Of a stretch of 13,859 nt of DNA, positions 13,178-13,859 are shown in pieces (within the stretch, counting starts at the first letter, position 1; every line of letters starts with the position of its first letter). The stretch comes from an uncultured Candidatus Udaeobacter sp. GTDB taxonomy: Bacteria; Verrucomicrobiota; Verrucomicrobiia; Chthoniobacterales; UBA10450. A program made the translations under genes and the position numbers. The notes under the pieces were generated by a model. It had not been told where the DNA came from and did no database searches. It saw nothing but the letters and a program-made list of their open reading frames with translations. The DNA is taken from contig CATPBS010000358.1 in assembly GCA_955652715.1 (NCBI GenBank), forward strand, positions 1-13,859, read 5' to 3'.

Positions 13178-13859
13178 ATGCTAAAGGTTCGCCGATCGCT
13201 TTACTGGCAGGTTGCAGCCCTGGTGATAGCGGTTGCTCTAGTCTTCGCGCTCTCGCGCTTTTTCCCAGTTGTCGATTCTATCGAGGCGCTCCAACAGCGT
13301 GTGATGAGTTTGGGTGCGTGGGCCGCGATTTGCTACCCTTTGCTTTTTGCAGCTTGTAACGTTCTTTTGCTTCCGGGCGGTATCCTCGCGGTCGGAGGGG
13401 GCTTTTTCTTCGGTTTGTGGTGGGGATTTTTGATCGTGTTTGCAGGCAATCTCATCGCTACAGCAATTTCGTTTGCACTAAGCCGGTCGATTGCCAGGCG
13501 AAGGTTTCGGCGAAAACTTTCAGGTAATCCAATGCTGCGCGCGCTCGGGCCCGCGGTGGAACGCGAGAGCTGGAAAATTATTTTGTTAAGTCAATTGCAT
13601 CCCCTTTTTCCTACCAGCCTGCTGAATTATTTCTATGGGTTGACGCGAATTCGATTTAGGTCGTACATGCTCTGGGCCTCAATTGGAAGGATTCCGGGGC
13701 TTTTTTTGTACGCCTACGTGGGGACACTGGGGCAATTTGCAGTCCGCATCATGCAGGGCAAAAATTATCCCCGCATGATCGAGTATTGGGTCTGGGGAGG
13801 AGTGTTTGTAACGACCACATTGCTGTTAGTTGTGCTCGGCCGCTTGGCATACCGCGCAA
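13178..13859 (+). CDS. TVP38/TMEM64-family membrane protein (VTT/SNARE-associated domain), partial
   Basis: Reads 227 codons from ATG and runs off the window without a stop. Hydrophobic helices lie at about 10-30, 47-70, 72-105, then after a basic stretch (RRRFRRKLS, about 107-115) at 130-150, 164-182 and 204-224. The core LLFAACNVLLLPGGILAV and GGGFFFGLWWGFLIVFAGN, with the later segment LSQLHPLFPTSLLNYFYGLT, matches the DedA/TVP38 (VTT) superfamily, inner-membrane proteins linked to lipid flipping and membrane homeostasis. Members are usually 220-250 aa, so little is missing. No obvious ribosome site precedes the ATG. Its role with metF is not evident. Confidence 0.85.
   Translation, partial: MLKVRRSLYWQVAALVIAVALVFALSRFFPVVDSIEALQQRVMSLGAWAAICYPLLFAACNVLLLPGGILAVGGGFFFGLWWGFLIVFAGNLIATAISFALSRSIARRRFRRKLSGNPMLRALGPAVERESWKIILLSQLHPLFPTSLLNYFYGLTRIRFRSYMLWASIGRIPGLFLYAYVGTLGQFAVRIMQGKNYPRMIEYWVWGGVFVTTTLLLVVLGRLAYRA

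Overview
The window looks like chromosomal DNA of a Verrucomicrobiota bacterium, most likely a soil Spartobacteria/Chthoniobacterales type. This is an inference from the general look of the proteins, weak Shine-Dalgarno sequences and short intergenic palindromes that begin TGTAG-GGCG. No rRNA or other decisive marker is present. Genes are densely packed: eleven consecutive genes lie on the minus strand (about 333-10826), followed by a shorter plus-strand group (about 11076-13859).

Left edge (1-332): no protein gene. It holds the 5' half of a tRNA-Thr(UGU), cut off in the anticodon stem and continued by AT-rich, repeat-containing DNA that looks like a recombination or integration scar. A good rho-independent terminator closes the minus-strand gene cluster just before it.

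Minus-strand cluster, in transcription order from the right: a DUF2064/TIGR04282-type GT-A protein, a short REP-like element, a nucleotide-sugar epimerase with a Cys/His insert, a short MgtE-type Mg2+ transporter, a family 2 glycosyltransferase, a 2OG-Fe(II) oxygenase and a family 9 (heptosyltransferase-like) glycosyltransferase. Epimerase-mgtE and mgtE-GT2 are joined by 4-base ATGA overlaps, so translation is probably coupled. After a second REP-like palindromic element come a membrane-anchored sulfite-oxidase-type molybdoenzyme, thioredoxin reductase (trxB), a four-helix-bundle protein of the S23/IVP family, a family 4 glycosyltransferase and a GNAT-like acyltransferase. The last three are again joined by overlapping stop/start codons. 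The glycan genes suggest synthesis of an envelope polysaccharide or lipid-linked glycan. The substrate cannot be read from sequence.

The four-helix-bundle gene sits between trxB and the GT4 gene and is bounded by arrays of 7-bp repeats in opposite orientation. The arrays abut the trxB stop codon and the GT4 start codon almost exactly, so the whole block looks like a small inserted cassette. I consider this the most interesting structure in the window.

Plus-strand part: a lipoprotein-type cyclase (kynurenine-formamidase-like) with a single-base frameshift near its 3' end, a decayed stub of a homocysteine S-methyltransferase start, an intact metF (5,10-methylenetetrahydrofolate reductase), and the 5' part of a TVP38/TMEM64-family membrane protein that runs off the window end. 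Three apparent indels lie within about 280 bp here, so either real gene decay or consensus errors must be considered.
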